A stretch of DNA of 64,000 nucleotides, from assembly GCF_006874425.1 (NCBI RefSeq), contig NZ_VIJZ01000005.1, forward strand, positions 186,001-250,000, written 5' to 3'. This document shows positions 46,482 through 55,748 of the stretch, piece after piece (within the stretch, counting starts at the first letter, position 1; each line of letters starts with the position of its first letter). The DNA comes from Paenibacillus ottowii. GTDB taxonomy: Bacteria; Bacillota; Bacilli; Paenibacillales; Paenibacillaceae. The notes under the pieces are model-generated. The model was not told the origin of the DNA. It did not search any database and saw only the letters and a program-made list of their open reading frames with translations. Both the position numbers and the translations under genes were made by a program.

Positions 46482-47077
46482 TCATTTCCCTCCTTTTCTG
46501 CCTCGTCAACCGTTTGAATGGTACGAATCATCTGCAAGGCAACATCTCGCCATTCAGCATACTGCTTATACGGACAACAAAATGTTCCCATGACCGTCTG
46601 TCCTTCCAGCTCAAAGTAGAACATATTGTGGTATATGGGCTGGTCCAGCGCAGGACTTTTAAAGTCAAAGTAGCCAATTTGCTTTCCATGAATCTCTTCC
46701 ACATTTTCTTCATAAAACACATGGGCTGGATTCATATTTTTCATCATTGCCTTCATTCCTGAAGTGAGTTGTTTCACCCATTCATCTTGTAATGTCTGAT
46801 CCACCCGATTGAGCGTAACATCCACACTTCCCAAATCATTTGTCAAAATTATTTCTGGACGTTGCTCATGAGGATATTTAATCTTTTGTAAATGCTTGGG
46901 CATAGGAGTAAAGTTAGAGGGGACATGCATTTTTAGCCGGTCGCTAAAGAAAGATCGCTCTTCAAACCTATAGGATTGACCGTCAATGATTAGGGGACAT
47001 GCTAAAATATCGCTAGGCCTCTTCAGCTTCTCCATCTCGTGGAGCAGATCCAAAATTTTCTCATCCTCGTATTTCAT
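46478..47077 (-). CDS. DcrB-like (DUF1795-type) protein
   Basis: The protein has 199 residues. I start at ATG 47077 because GGAG lies eight bases before it; the frame is open a little further. The central pattern (MHVPSNFTPM, SVDVTLNRVD, IGYFDFKSPAL, HNMFYFELEGQTVMGTFCC, WRDVALQMIRTIQ) fits the DcrB/PsbP-like fold. In type VI systems proteins of this fold act as Eag-type chaperones of VgrG/PAAR-linked effectors. It overlaps the VgrG gene, which fits such a role, but the family call is mine and not verified. Confidence 0.6.
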   Translation of the reverse strand: MKYEDEKILDLLHEMEKLKRPSDILACPLIIDGQSYRFEERSFFSDRLKMHVPSNFTPMPKHLQKIKYPHEQRPEIILTNDLGSVDVTLNRVDQTLQDEWVKQLTSGMKAMMKNMNPAHVFYEENVEEIHGKQIGYFDFKSPALDQPIYHNMFYFELEGQTVMGTFCCPYKQYAEWRDVALQMIRTIQTVDEAEKEGNE

Positions 47078-47102
47078 AACGCACACTCCTCTACCTAATT
47101 TT

Positions 47103-47879
47103 CTAATCCACAATCATCCGTCCGGCTCCGCCGCCCTGCCAACGGCCTGCTGCTCGTTTTCCACGTCCGGCGCCTTCTAAAATTAGGACTAACTGTCTAT
47201 GCAACTGAGCATGAGAATACTCTCTGTATTCCGTAGCGTTTCGGTTTGCAATATAATGCTGAATGGATTCCCTGCCTACAACTTCCGAGTTTAGGCACAT
47301 CAACGCAAACATACAATCCATCGGATCTGTTGCACCACTTTTAAGCAGCTCGGATGCGAAATAGCGTATCGTTTCCGGTCGCAATGTACTCTGCTTCAGG
47401 CCTGCAAAGGGGGCATGGATATCACTCCATGTATTGAATTCTGTAGCCATGTCGGCAAAATCCTGATACTTCGAGCGAAGCACGGCACCGTCTTTAAGTT
47501 TGAATCGGCCGAGCTCCAATTCATCCAGACTGAATTCTGCCTCTTCCTCCAGCACGATATCTGCATGGTGAGCGACGAAATCCGGACGATCTGTTGGCTC
47601 TAAAAAGTGCAGCTTCAACACCGACAGCCTTCCCGTGGCTGCATACGGCACTTCGTACTCCTGCTCCAGCAGGTACAATTTATCGTTGTGCTTCACAATG
47701 CCTCTGCCTACGGTCAGCGTGTGCTCCCCGACAGTTACGTTCATCCCTGTAATGATGCCATCCGAATAATCCTGATACCGGATATCCAGAAAACTACGGG
47801 GGTAGTCCCGCAGGTTTTCCAGCATCTCGGTTTTGAGAATACGACCTTTTTCAAACTTCGGAACGATATGCGTTAACAA
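47103..47879 (-). CDS. Unknown cluster protein, possible baseplate or adaptor
   Basis: The protein has 258 residues. The first 110 are beta-rich with 'FEKGRILKTEMLENLRDYPRSFLDI', 'GMNVTVGEHTLTVGRGIVKHNDKLYLL' and look like the N-terminal shoulder domains of TssK or of phage fibre-attachment proteins; the rest is helical, ending in a Gly/Arg-rich tail. It is cytoplasmic by composition. AAGGAGGAGAG precedes the ATG region. The comparison with TssK is weak and based on pattern only. Confidence 0.55.
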   Translation of the reverse strand: MLTHIVPKFEKGRILKTEMLENLRDYPRSFLDIRYQDYSDGIITGMNVTVGEHTLTVGRGIVKHNDKLYLLEQEYEVPYAATGRLSVLKLHFLEPTDRPDFVAHHADIVLEEEAEFSLDELELGRFKLKDGAVLRSKYQDFADMATEFNTWSDIHAPFAGLKQSTLRPETIRYFASELLKSGATDPMDCMFALMCLNSEVVGRESIQHYIANRNATEYREYSHAQLHRQLVLILEGAGRGKRAAGRWQGGGAGRMIVD

Positions 47880-47901
47880 GGTACTCTCCTCCTTTCTTTC
47901 T

Positions 47902-48477
47902 CTAATCTTCTTTATTCAGGGGAACAGATAGCCGATTCACACCGGGCGCGGGAGGCGGTACCGTTACCTCCGGAATCTGTGAGTTAAGCTTTTTGCACTC
48001 TGAGTAATAGAGCCATTTTTTGTTTACCACATAGGAACAAGCGATTTTGTCATGCAGTGCCTGCTTTTTAGCCGTGAAGGCCACCATAATGTAACCGGCA
48101 AGAATAGTGACTAAGCTGACGATTTTACTCCAGTAGCGGGCGTTGGCCCGACCAAAAGATATTTTTTTATTATTTTCATCTACAATAACAATCCCTGCAG
48201 CCAGCTTACCTACCGTTCCTCTGCAATTTGATGATTCCATGATCGTATGGTATAGCCAATCCAATAGAAGAGGGCCAAAAAGAGTAATAGCTCCCACAAT
48301 TCTCAACGATTCATCGTCTATGAGTGAACCATGCTCCAAAAACTTTGGCACTTTTAAGAAGGCAGATACAAATCCTATCGCTACAAATAGCAATGTAGAA
48401 AATAAACGAATAATCACAAATAAAATGGTATAATCTAGCAAAGTGGCGAAAAACCTTTTCCAAAAACCAGCGTACAT
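47902..48477 (-). CDS. RDD family membrane protein 1
   Basis: The protein has 191 residues. It starts MYAGFWKRFFATLLDYTILF with the RDD-type Arg...Asp...Asp arrangement, has three to four membrane segments to about 135 and a C-terminal cytoplasmic tail with the family end KQALHDKIACSYVV. It is paralogous to the next gene upstream. Within this cluster it could anchor the apparatus to the membrane; this is inference. Confidence 0.85.
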   Translation of the reverse strand: MYAGFWKRFFATLLDYTILFVIIRLFSTLLFVAIGFVSAFLKVPKFLEHGSLIDDESLRIVGAITLFGPLLLDWLYHTIMESSNCRGTVGKLAAGIVIVDENNKKISFGRANARYWSKIVSLVTILAGYIMVAFTAKKQALHDKIACSYVVNKKWLYYSECKKLNSQIPEVTVPPPAPGVNRLSVPLNKED

Positions 48478-48538
48478 CCTGCTGCTCCCCCTGATTGAAA
48501 ACTACAGTTCATCGTAACCTTTGAATCTGTTGATATCC

Positions 48539-49051
48539 TTACATCCCGGCTGCACGTTGCTCCTGCTCGCGAAGTATATAATTCAGCTCGCGTTTATCCA
48601 AAACATAGGTGCGGGCGATTAGATCGTGAAGGGCCTGTTTTCTCGCCGTAAAGCCTGCCATGATAAAGCCGACGAACAAAATGATGAACGATAAAAGCTT
48701 ACTCCAGTAGCGTGCACTTGCCCGTGCAAAGCTAAGCTTGTGGTTAAACTCATCGAGCACAACAATGCCGAGGGCCAGTTTGCCCACTGTGGCTTTGCAT
48801 TTGGACGATTCCATGAGCGCATAATACAGCCATATAACTCCCCAGTTCAGCAATGTCCGTCCGACCGTTTTCATTGTCAAAATAAAATTCGCTCCATCTG
48901 ACAGCAAAGAGGTTTCTGCGGGGGATGGTATCCAATCTCCCAAAGCCCGAATCACAATCCAGATCAAGCCAATGATGAAAAATACAAATCCTAAAAGAAT
49001 GCTATCAATGATATAAGCTAAGGTTCGTTTCCAAAAACCTGCATACAGCAC
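48539..49051 (-). CDS. RDD family membrane protein 2
   Basis: The protein has 170 residues. I start at GTG 49051 (LYAGFWKRTLAYIIDS), where GGAGG is seven bases upstream and where the paralogue begins, not at the open ATG 16 codons earlier. It has three to four membrane segments and the same ending KQALHDLIARTYVLDKRELNY. The pair arose by duplication; neither has a known substrate. Confidence 0.83.
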   Translation of the reverse strand: MLYAGFWKRTLAYIIDSILLGFVFFIIGLIWIVIRALGDWIPSPAETSLLSDGANFILTMKTVGRTLLNWGVIWLYYALMESSKCKATVGKLALGIVVLDEFNHKLSFARASARYWSKLLSFIILFVGFIMAGFTARKQALHDLIARTYVLDKRELNYILREQEQRAAGM

Positions 49052-49111
49052 GTTATTCCCTCCAAGCGTTGTGTATATTTCTGATTCGGCATTTTGCAAA
49101 ATCTTAATTTC

Positions 49112-51763
49112 CTACTTAGTACCATCAAAGAAATCCAGCTCGGAGAGATCATTTTCGAAGGCAAAAAAGCGCTTGGGACCCAGATACAGCAATTCATCAC
49201 GGCGGGTAATCGGCACTACATAAAAACCCCAACGGCTATCCCCGACAAAAACAAAATATTTCGTCTCCTCATTGCGAATGGAGTCCGTATCATCCTGTGG
49301 GATATCCTGCCCGTACAGCCCAGCAATTTCCTCATACGGCATGGGTTCAAAAGCATCTGGCCGACTGCGGTACACATGACGCTGACGCAACTTGCCGCCG
49401 TTGGCCGTTAGAAAGAATTCCACTTCGGCTGCTTGAGACGGCCGGGAAATCGAACCGCGTACCCGATTGCTTTCCAAACTCGCAATCAGCTCCTTCTCCC
49501 GTCCCGTATGTGTCCATGCGCTGACTGTATACGGAATAGATGGAATATGATTGGTAATGACAGGCTCAATCGTCCCCATTTTTTTCGCGTTCAGATAGCG
49601 GATAGCCCCGCGCAGACAGGCCATTTTCAACTCAGGTACCCGGCTCAGGTCTTCTGCCTTTTGTCGGAACTCAATACTGCGCCCTGGCACAAATTCCTTG
49701 AGTGCTTCGCGGAACACGTCTATCCGGCAGGACTGTCCGGTCAGTTTGATAATCGAATAATCCTGCAAGCGTCCCTCCAAATAAAAGTCATCCAAAAACT
49801 TGCGCACAATATTATAGATATCTGCCTTAAGAAGCTGCTGTATTTCCCGAATGTTAAACACCACGTCAGGCAAGCCATATTCATCACGGAACCGTCCGTT
49901 CTCGATGACTGAGACCAGCCAACGATCCATGACTGCAATGTTCAGGTCGCTTTCAGCGGATAATACCTGCTCGGATTCGAAGCGGCTGCGCAAGATCCCT
50001 GTACGTAGAAAAAATTCCTTTTTCATATTTTCTGCTGCACTCCACAACAGTTGAAAATTGCTCAGCACCCGCTGATATTCATCCCGTGTAGCATGCTCAT
50101 ACCGTTTGTACGCGGTAGGCAAAATCGCCTCTGCCTCACGGTAGCGTTCCTCCAACCCTGCATAGACAGCATCTACACCAAACTCATCCACATGACGGTA
50201 CAAATCTCCCGAAGGAATGCCGATCAGGGCATCAATATCCGTGTCAGGCAAACGCGTCTCGGCAGCATAATACCCTGCAAATACAATTTTCATAAACTGC
50301 ATAATCCGATACGTCAGATTGTTGCCGCCAAAATTGGTATCCCCGTTTTCATACGTTGTGTGAATATCCAGCTTGTAGGCAATCCGTCCGTCTTCAATCC
50401 GGAAGCGACAGGAAGACAAATCTGTAGTCCCTCCACCACAGTCAATGACAAGTGCCTGGTACTCCTCACCATCAGCGAAAGTTCCTCGTTCCATCTGGTC
50501 TGCCAGCGTGTTGTACAGTACGGCCAGCCCTTCGTCCAGCGCATCCTCCGCTTCAATCCGGTAATCAGGCAAAATATCGCTAAACATTTCAATAAATTGG
50601 GGCTGCAGCTTGACCGGAGCAGAAAAGTGAAGGTTGCGAAATCGACACTTAAATTGCTGCTCCGCAGTAGCAATCACATAACGGATAAACGCCGCCAGAA
50701 TATCGCTGCGGGAAGCGGTTGCTGTATTCCCCTCAGAATCCATTAACTCTTCGATTCGCTTATAGTCATTGACCCAACGCTTGATCCCGCGCAATACCGT
50801 GGCACGGCTGCCTGCCACATCGCTTCCACGTAGTGCCTCTTCCCCAAAACCATAAACGATATGCTCAGGATTGGAGCAGTCCGCGACGCGAATGGCGGTC
50901 GGCAACACTTCGATCCATTCGCCTTCCGTACCCTCCGGTCCGGGGAATGATACATAATTAATGGCGTTCAACCTTACCGTGCTGCTCAAGCCTGTATCAG
51001 GAGCCGTAACGTAGGAACTGTCCAAATAAGCACCTGCCGTGGTGTTCGAGGTACCAAAATCAATCGCCAGTACCGCATCGGTTGTTTCCGTGCCCCGAAT
51101 AATCAGTTCGGCCACCGGAATGCGGTGAACTTGAAGCTTCAGCGGCAGCATCGGCTTATCTCCATAGTAGAGGTTATAAAAGTATTCTGATTCCTGTCTT
51201 CGTAGAAACAGCAGGCTATAACTATGATTGGATGTCTCTCGCAGTTCAGCATCGCGATGACGAGAAAGATAATATACGCCTGCTCGCCCCTCATCCTTCA
51301 CCAAATTCAAAACACCGCACAGTTCTCCTGTCGCATTTACCAGCAGCACATTAGAAGAGCTCAGCCACGGCAAATCGGACTCGATCCGGTAGTTGTCCAT
51401 GCGACCTGTGCGCACTCCCTGATACAACGTGATTTTGGCGGGAACCCGGATACCACCGCTTTCCTGCCGGCGGTCATTCCAGTTGCGTTGTAGTGCCGAT
51501 TCCATACGTTCAAAACCGCCAGGATTCGGCCTTGTGATGAGTAGATGCTCCTCTGCGCTTCGAAATCGCAAAATCACACGAATTAATTCTTCACGTGCCA
51601 GACGATTCGCAAAGCCCTCGACCAGTCGCTCCTTATCACATATCCCGCGCAACTGAAAGGTCGTCATTTGCTCCAATTCCGCCCGCGTGTATTTCGTCAT
51701 ACTGCGGACGCTTTTTCGATCGGTGAGCGGGTCTAGCAACCTGTATGTATAGGGTCCGTTCAT
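49112..51763 (-). CDS. Hsp70/actin-fold ATPase-like protein, 883 aa
   Basis: The N-terminal 220 residues are of unknown type (rich in Arg/Tyr). From about 230 an Hsp70-like nucleotide-binding fold follows: phosphate-1 motif IDFGTSNTTAG (near 235), phosphate-2 motif VIDCGGGTTDLSS (near 441), and an adenosine-type motif LTGQSCRID (near 675). The C-terminus (about 740-883) is beta-rich. Large Hsp70-like proteins of this kind (SrfB-style) occur with VWA, FHA and PP2C genes. It may be the energy-using or assembly factor here, which is notable because no ClpV is visible. Confidence 0.8.
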   Translation of the reverse strand: MNGPYTYRLLDPLTDRKSVRSMTKYTRAELEQMTTFQLRGICDKERLVEGFANRLAREELIRVILRFRSAEEHLLITRPNPGGFERMESALQRNWNDRRQESGGIRVPAKITLYQGVRTGRMDNYRIESDLPWLSSSNVLLVNATGELCGVLNLVKDEGRAGVYYLSRHRDAELRETSNHSYSLLFLRRQESEYFYNLYYGDKPMLPLKLQVHRIPVAELIIRGTETTDAVLAIDFGTSNTTAGAYLDSSYVTAPDTGLSSTVRLNAINYVSFPGPEGTEGEWIEVLPTAIRVADCSNPEHIVYGFGEEALRGSDVAGSRATVLRGIKRWVNDYKRIEELMDSEGNTATASRSDILAAFIRYVIATAEQQFKCRFRNLHFSAPVKLQPQFIEMFSDILPDYRIEAEDALDEGLAVLYNTLADQMERGTFADGEEYQALVIDCGGGTTDLSSCRFRIEDGRIAYKLDIHTTYENGDTNFGGNNLTYRIMQFMKIVFAGYYAAETRLPDTDIDALIGIPSGDLYRHVDEFGVDAVYAGLEERYREAEAILPTAYKRYEHATRDEYQRVLSNFQLLWSAAENMKKEFFLRTGILRSRFESEQVLSAESDLNIAVMDRWLVSVIENGRFRDEYGLPDVVFNIREIQQLLKADIYNIVRKFLDDFYLEGRLQDYSIIKLTGQSCRIDVFREALKEFVPGRSIEFRQKAEDLSRVPELKMACLRGAIRYLNAKKMGTIEPVITNHIPSIPYTVSAWTHTGREKELIASLESNRVRGSISRPSQAAEVEFFLTANGGKLRQRHVYRSRPDAFEPMPYEEIAGLYGQDIPQDDTDSIRNEETKYFVFVGDSRWGFYVVPITRRDELLYLGPKRFFAFENDLSELDFFDGTK

Positions 51764-51794
51764 CGTTCACATATCCTTTCTTAGCCATTCAGCC

Positions 51795-52484
51795 TTAATA
51801 GAGGGCGATAGCGTCTATTTTCATCGTAGGATCTTCCTCCAAAATGCCAAAATGGCTTGTCCAATACAATTCCGTCGTAAATCGTGCCGGGAGAAACAAA
51901 TCCAGAATCAAATCCACCTTGATTCGCGACAGCGTCGTCTCCTCCTGGCCGATATATATGAGCAGTTCGTCTTTTTCCTCACAGTTAGTGTAAATGATCG
52001 AGCGATGGAAAACGCGGCGCAACGTTTGTTTTAGCAGATGCACGGCCTCCCCTGTTTCATAGAGACGCAGCAGTCCTTCCCCAATCGCATCCCGATCCTC
52101 ACGGTTTAATTGGCCAAAGCCTTCTTTTACCTTCGGCCCAAAGATACCGTCCGCAATATCACGCTGAACAAACCTTATATGATACTCTCGTCGATTCATC
52201 CCTTGATACAAATCGATTTCCGCCAAAAAATGAATCATGATATCAAATAACGATTCTCTCAGTTCCAGACACTCTGCTGCATCCGGTGGAAACAAATCCC
52301 GAAAAATAGAATAAAAGCGGTAGTATGGATTAATCTCTACTACCTGCTCCAAATGGGACGTATTCAACTCTGCCAAACTAAGCTCCATATACGGGGAGTA
52401 GCTGACAGCGGGTACAAAGCGGAATTTATCTACATCCAGTCCCTGTTCCCTCGCCCGCATGAGCAAATCCCAGACGTAATTCAC
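51795..52484 (-). CDS. Conserved-type unknown cluster protein, 230 aa
   Basis: GTG 52484 overlaps the upstream stop (GTGA) and has GAAGGAG before it, so I choose it over the ATG two codons earlier. The protein is acidic and mixed alpha/beta, without signal peptide or membrane segments (VNYVWDLLMRAREQGLDVDKF ... PTMKIDAIALY). Function unknown; a small baseplate component is possible by position. Confidence 0.65.
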   Translation of the reverse strand: MNYVWDLLMRAREQGLDVDKFRFVPAVSYSPYMELSLAELNTSHLEQVVEINPYYRFYSIFRDLFPPDAAECLELRESLFDIMIHFLAEIDLYQGMNRREYHIRFVQRDIADGIFGPKVKEGFGQLNREDRDAIGEGLLRLYETGEAVHLLKQTLRRVFHRSIIYTNCEEKDELLIYIGQEETTLSRIKVDLILDLFLPARFTTELYWTSHFGILEEDPTMKIDAIALY

Positions 52485-53800
52485 ACCCATTCTCCTTCAC
52501 ACTTGTACTCGGGAAAATACATTTGCACTTCCGATACTAGAAAGCTCATTAAATCGGATAACATGTAAGCAGGTGCGAGGGGCAAAACATCCTCCGTGCC
52601 ACGTCTAAACCCCAAACGCATGATCTGCTTGCCATCTTCTGTGCGTACATTATCGCTGACAAATGGATTAAGTGGGTAGGTCTGGGTTTGGGTTACAAGG
52701 TTGCTTATATCATTTCTTCCTGCGCCTCCCCAGATGTTCACACACTCCAGTTCAAGCCCCTGTGCCGCTTCAAACGAATTGACGATGCGTGTGATCTCTG
52801 CTTTGGCACGGACAATCACGGCCTGTTTCCCTGCATAGCGGCCCAAAAAGCTGTCCTGCCGCCGATTGGACAATACCGGGTAAGTCTGACGACTAAGTTT
52901 TGTGGTCATTGGTTTCGTAACCTTCAGCACATTCCATTCGCCAGATTTATCACGTGGCGTAACAATCGTCATTTCTTCTTCTGTCCGCTTGATATAGCGA
53001 ATATCGCTTTCAGTCCCGTCAACCAGGTAGCCATGCTCTGGTCCTGTTTTACGCAAAGGCAGCACATGCTCATAGTTCACACGATCCATAGCGGGTATAG
53101 GAAAACCGCTGTTCTTTAGAGCCAGCCTTTCAATGTTCCACAGCGGAAAAACATCGGCTTTCTTAAAATTGTCGAATTCCTCCAACGAAATCGTAATTTC
53201 ATGAATTTCCTCATGGGCAGCCAGCTCGCCGTCCCCACCAATCAATACACAATCCACAAATTTATAAGCGTATGGGTGATTAATCGTTTTCCACGGCATG
53301 CCGTTTTGCATAAACGTATGATATAACTGCTCAATCTCCAAAATATAAGAGCGGTTATGCTCCAGACGAAAACGAATCGGATAGTGTCCGGTTTCCGTGA
53401 CCAGCATTCCTGAGAAAATTCGTTTACTGCGTACCAGTGCCGAGATTCGTTCGGTCTCCATCTCAAGAAAAAGCGTAAAGAGCGGCATCTCCCCGCCCTC
53501 GCGAACCACTTCTGCCACCTGACTGATGTCTACCTGTTTTTCTTCTGCATCAGAAGGCAACACAGGATATAAAAATTCATGAATCGGGTCATAGTCCTCA
53601 CGTGAAGTCAATGACACATACACATCAAACTTTTCTTCCGTATTCTCAATTTCCTCAAATACCCGCCGTTCTAGCTGGCGGGTCATTTCTTCCTGATATT
53701 CAACGAGGTTCATAAATACCCCGGCCATCATGTTTTTCAGCAAACGTCTCTGCTCTAAATCGTCCATCTTGCTCAAACGGTCCTGTACCAGCTCTTTCAC
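52481..53800 (-). CDS. Conserved-type unknown cluster protein, 439 aa
   Basis: GTG start with AAGGAG nine bases upstream. Residues 1-90 are helical and acidic, and the rest is beta-rich with many aromatic and charged residues (RIFSGMLVTETGHYPIRFRLEHNRSYI; FPLWNIERLALKNSGFPIP). No known motif, signal peptide or membrane segment. Size, position and pairing with the next gene (GTGA overlap) are compatible with a baseplate protein analogous to TssF, but I see no conserved sequence that proves it. Confidence 0.62.
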   Translation of the reverse strand: MKELVQDRLSKMDDLEQRRLLKNMMAGVFMNLVEYQEEMTRQLERRVFEEIENTEEKFDVYVSLTSREDYDPIHEFLYPVLPSDAEEKQVDISQVAEVVREGGEMPLFTLFLEMETERISALVRSKRIFSGMLVTETGHYPIRFRLEHNRSYILEIEQLYHTFMQNGMPWKTINHPYAYKFVDCVLIGGDGELAAHEEIHEITISLEEFDNFKKADVFPLWNIERLALKNSGFPIPAMDRVNYEHVLPLRKTGPEHGYLVDGTESDIRYIKRTEEEMTIVTPRDKSGEWNVLKVTKPMTTKLSRQTYPVLSNRRQDSFLGRYAGKQAVIVRAKAEITRIVNSFEAAQGLELECVNIWGGAGRNDISNLVTQTQTYPLNPFVSDNVRTEDGKQIMRLGFRRGTEDVLPLAPAYMLSDLMSFLVSEVQMYFPEYKCEGEWV

Positions 53801-53848
53801 GACGTCTCACTCCTTTCCGGCTCCAGCATTCATTGAACATTAAAAACT

Positions 53849-55726
53849 TTATTTCCCGTCAGCCGCAGGCCGATCCTGACTTGGTGGATCAGATTCCCCG
53901 GCTGCTTTAGCAGCGGAATCAGCAGTTCCTTGCTCTTTGCTGGTGTCCGCCTTGGTCGAAGAGGCGTTGCCATTTCCCGTACCACTGCCCTTTGCAGCCG
54001 GAGAAGCTTCCTTTTTAGCGGGCGTCGTACCCGCTGAAGCTGTCGGCGCAGCCTTCGTTTGCGATGCTGTGGCCGGGGTTGCCGCAGCGGAAGATGGAGC
54101 TACATTCGCCGCGCCCCCTGCGTCCATTTCATTCATCGCTCCGTCAGACAATCCCAACCCAGCAGGAAGCTGACCATTTTTCTGCTGCTCTGCGCTCTGC
54201 TTTTCCTCCGCTTTGGCTATGCTCCGCTCCATTGCCAGAACGCTTTCGAGCTTATCAATCTCCTGATAAATCTCCTGGGCTCCGCTATAGGCGTCAATGG
54301 CTCCTTCATAATCGAGATCCTTCATCATCCGATCCCCTTTGGCCTGAAGCTTGCCAGCTTGAATCTCCTTGAGCTGCTGCTGGATGGATGTTAATTTGTC
54401 GTTGGTCTCGGTTATTTTCTTTTCCAGCTCTTTTTGTGCGGACGTATAACCAGATTCCATCGCTGCCTTGTTTGCTTTTTTGTACAGCTTAAGCGCATTG
54501 GTATAATCGCCACCCTGGAATTTTAAATCTCCGTCCTTCATCCAACTCGCGGTCTCAGCATAGCTGTCCAGTTGGTCGATTTTATGCTCAATGTCCTTCA
54601 CATTAAACGGTGGATATAGCCCGGCACTTTTCCGTGCTTTCTCGTAGCTGGCTTCAGCTTTGGTAAAGTCCGCCTTTTCCACATAGCCGTCTCCATCAAC
54701 CATCAATTGAGATACTTTCTGCTCAGCTGTATACAGTCGCTTGTGAATTTTATCGTTAATCTTAATCGCCGCATTTTTCGCTTCACTGTAGGATTTGAGC
54801 GCTTTCGCATAATCCCCCGTCCTTGCGTAATCATCTGCAGCCTGGGCTGACTCGATCATCGCTTCCAGCGCAGCCGCCTTATTCGCAGCCATACGTGCCA
54901 GTGTAATCCATGCTCCCGTGCCCATCACAATAAAAACAAGCAATGCAATCAGAATTCGTTTGATCAGCTTGCGGCGATTTTTAGGCTTTTCCTGAAACAC
55001 TTTATTGACATAAATAGCGGCAGCTGTGTAATTATTCACCGTCCGGCGCTGCTTGCTCAGCAGAACCTCTTCCAATGTATCCGTCAGCATGACCGGGTCC
55101 TTCGCTTCCTCCAGCGCACCCAGCATTTCCGCCAGCTCAACGTCCTCCCACATCCCAGATGTTGCAAGCAGCAGGACATCGCCATCTGCAAGCTGTGTCT
55201 TTTTGGCATAATGGGCATGAACCCCATTCGGATTTCCCAGGTATTCCAGCAGATTGCCTCGTTCCTCATGTGTACTGGTCGCTTCATCTGGAATACGTCC
55301 ATCATCTGCCAGTGATTGAGCCAGGCTATGGTCCTTACTGCGAAAGTTAAGTCTTCCATTGCGAAAATGATATAGCCGCACATTACCGCACGAAACGTAC
55401 ACCATTTTGTTGTAGTTGGTTACGACCATCAGCAAACTGGCCTTGAGCCGAACGCGACGACTTTCAAATTGCAACCATTCCTGCGCTTCACGCAGATCTC
55501 TCATCAAGCGCCGTTTGGACATGGTGGGCTTCTCCATGAAGTTTTCCAGCACCGTTTTGACAGCCATTTCTGCGCTGCGCAGCTCTTGATCCGAATCCAG
55601 ACCGTCTGCGAGGACATAACAGGCCATGTCGTCCGTCTCCATGAATGCAAAATAGTCCCGGTTGTCTATGTAAGAGCCCGCTTCCGACACAAAGGCGGTA
55701 CTAAAATCGCTGTTGTCCTTGCGCAT
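53849..55726 (-). CDS. Degenerate PP2C-like domain, membrane-anchored, TPR-like tail
   Basis: The protein has 625 residues. Residues 1-245 follow the PP2C fold but lack key metal residues: GN in CGNVRL where GD is expected, TSG in ATSGMWED for SDG, and NN in VNNYTAA for DN; only the first Asp (LADGLDS) remains. One membrane segment lies at about 256-278, then TPR-like helical repeats (285-505; GDYAKALKSY, GDYTNALKLY, LDYEGAIDAY) and a long Ala/Ser/Thr/Lys/Pro-rich low-complexity end. It is most likely a catalytically dead receptor or scaffold with its tail outside the membrane. It follows the intact PP2C gene by 22 bases. Confidence 0.75.
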   Translation of the reverse strand: MRKDNSDFSTAFVSEAGSYIDNRDYFAFMETDDMACYVLADGLDSDQELRSAEMAVKTVLENFMEKPTMSKRRLMRDLREAQEWLQFESRRVRLKASLLMVVTNYNKMVYVSCGNVRLYHFRNGRLNFRSKDHSLAQSLADDGRIPDEATSTHEERGNLLEYLGNPNGVHAHYAKKTQLADGDVLLLATSGMWEDVELAEMLGALEEAKDPVMLTDTLEEVLLSKQRRTVNNYTAAAIYVNKVFQEKPKNRRKLIKRILIALLVFIVMGTGAWITLARMAANKAAALEAMIESAQAADDYARTGDYAKALKSYSEAKNAAIKINDKIHKRLYTAEQKVSQLMVDGDGYVEKADFTKAEASYEKARKSAGLYPPFNVKDIEHKIDQLDSYAETASWMKDGDLKFQGGDYTNALKLYKKANKAAMESGYTSAQKELEKKITETNDKLTSIQQQLKEIQAGKLQAKGDRMMKDLDYEGAIDAYSGAQEIYQEIDKLESVLAMERSIAKAEEKQSAEQQKNGQLPAGLGLSDGAMNEMDAGGAANVAPSSAAATPATASQTKAAPTASAGTTPAKKEASPAAKGSGTGNGNASSTKADTSKEQGTADSAAKAAGESDPPSQDRPAADGK

Positions 55727-55748
55727 CGCTATCCCCGTCTTTCTTGTT

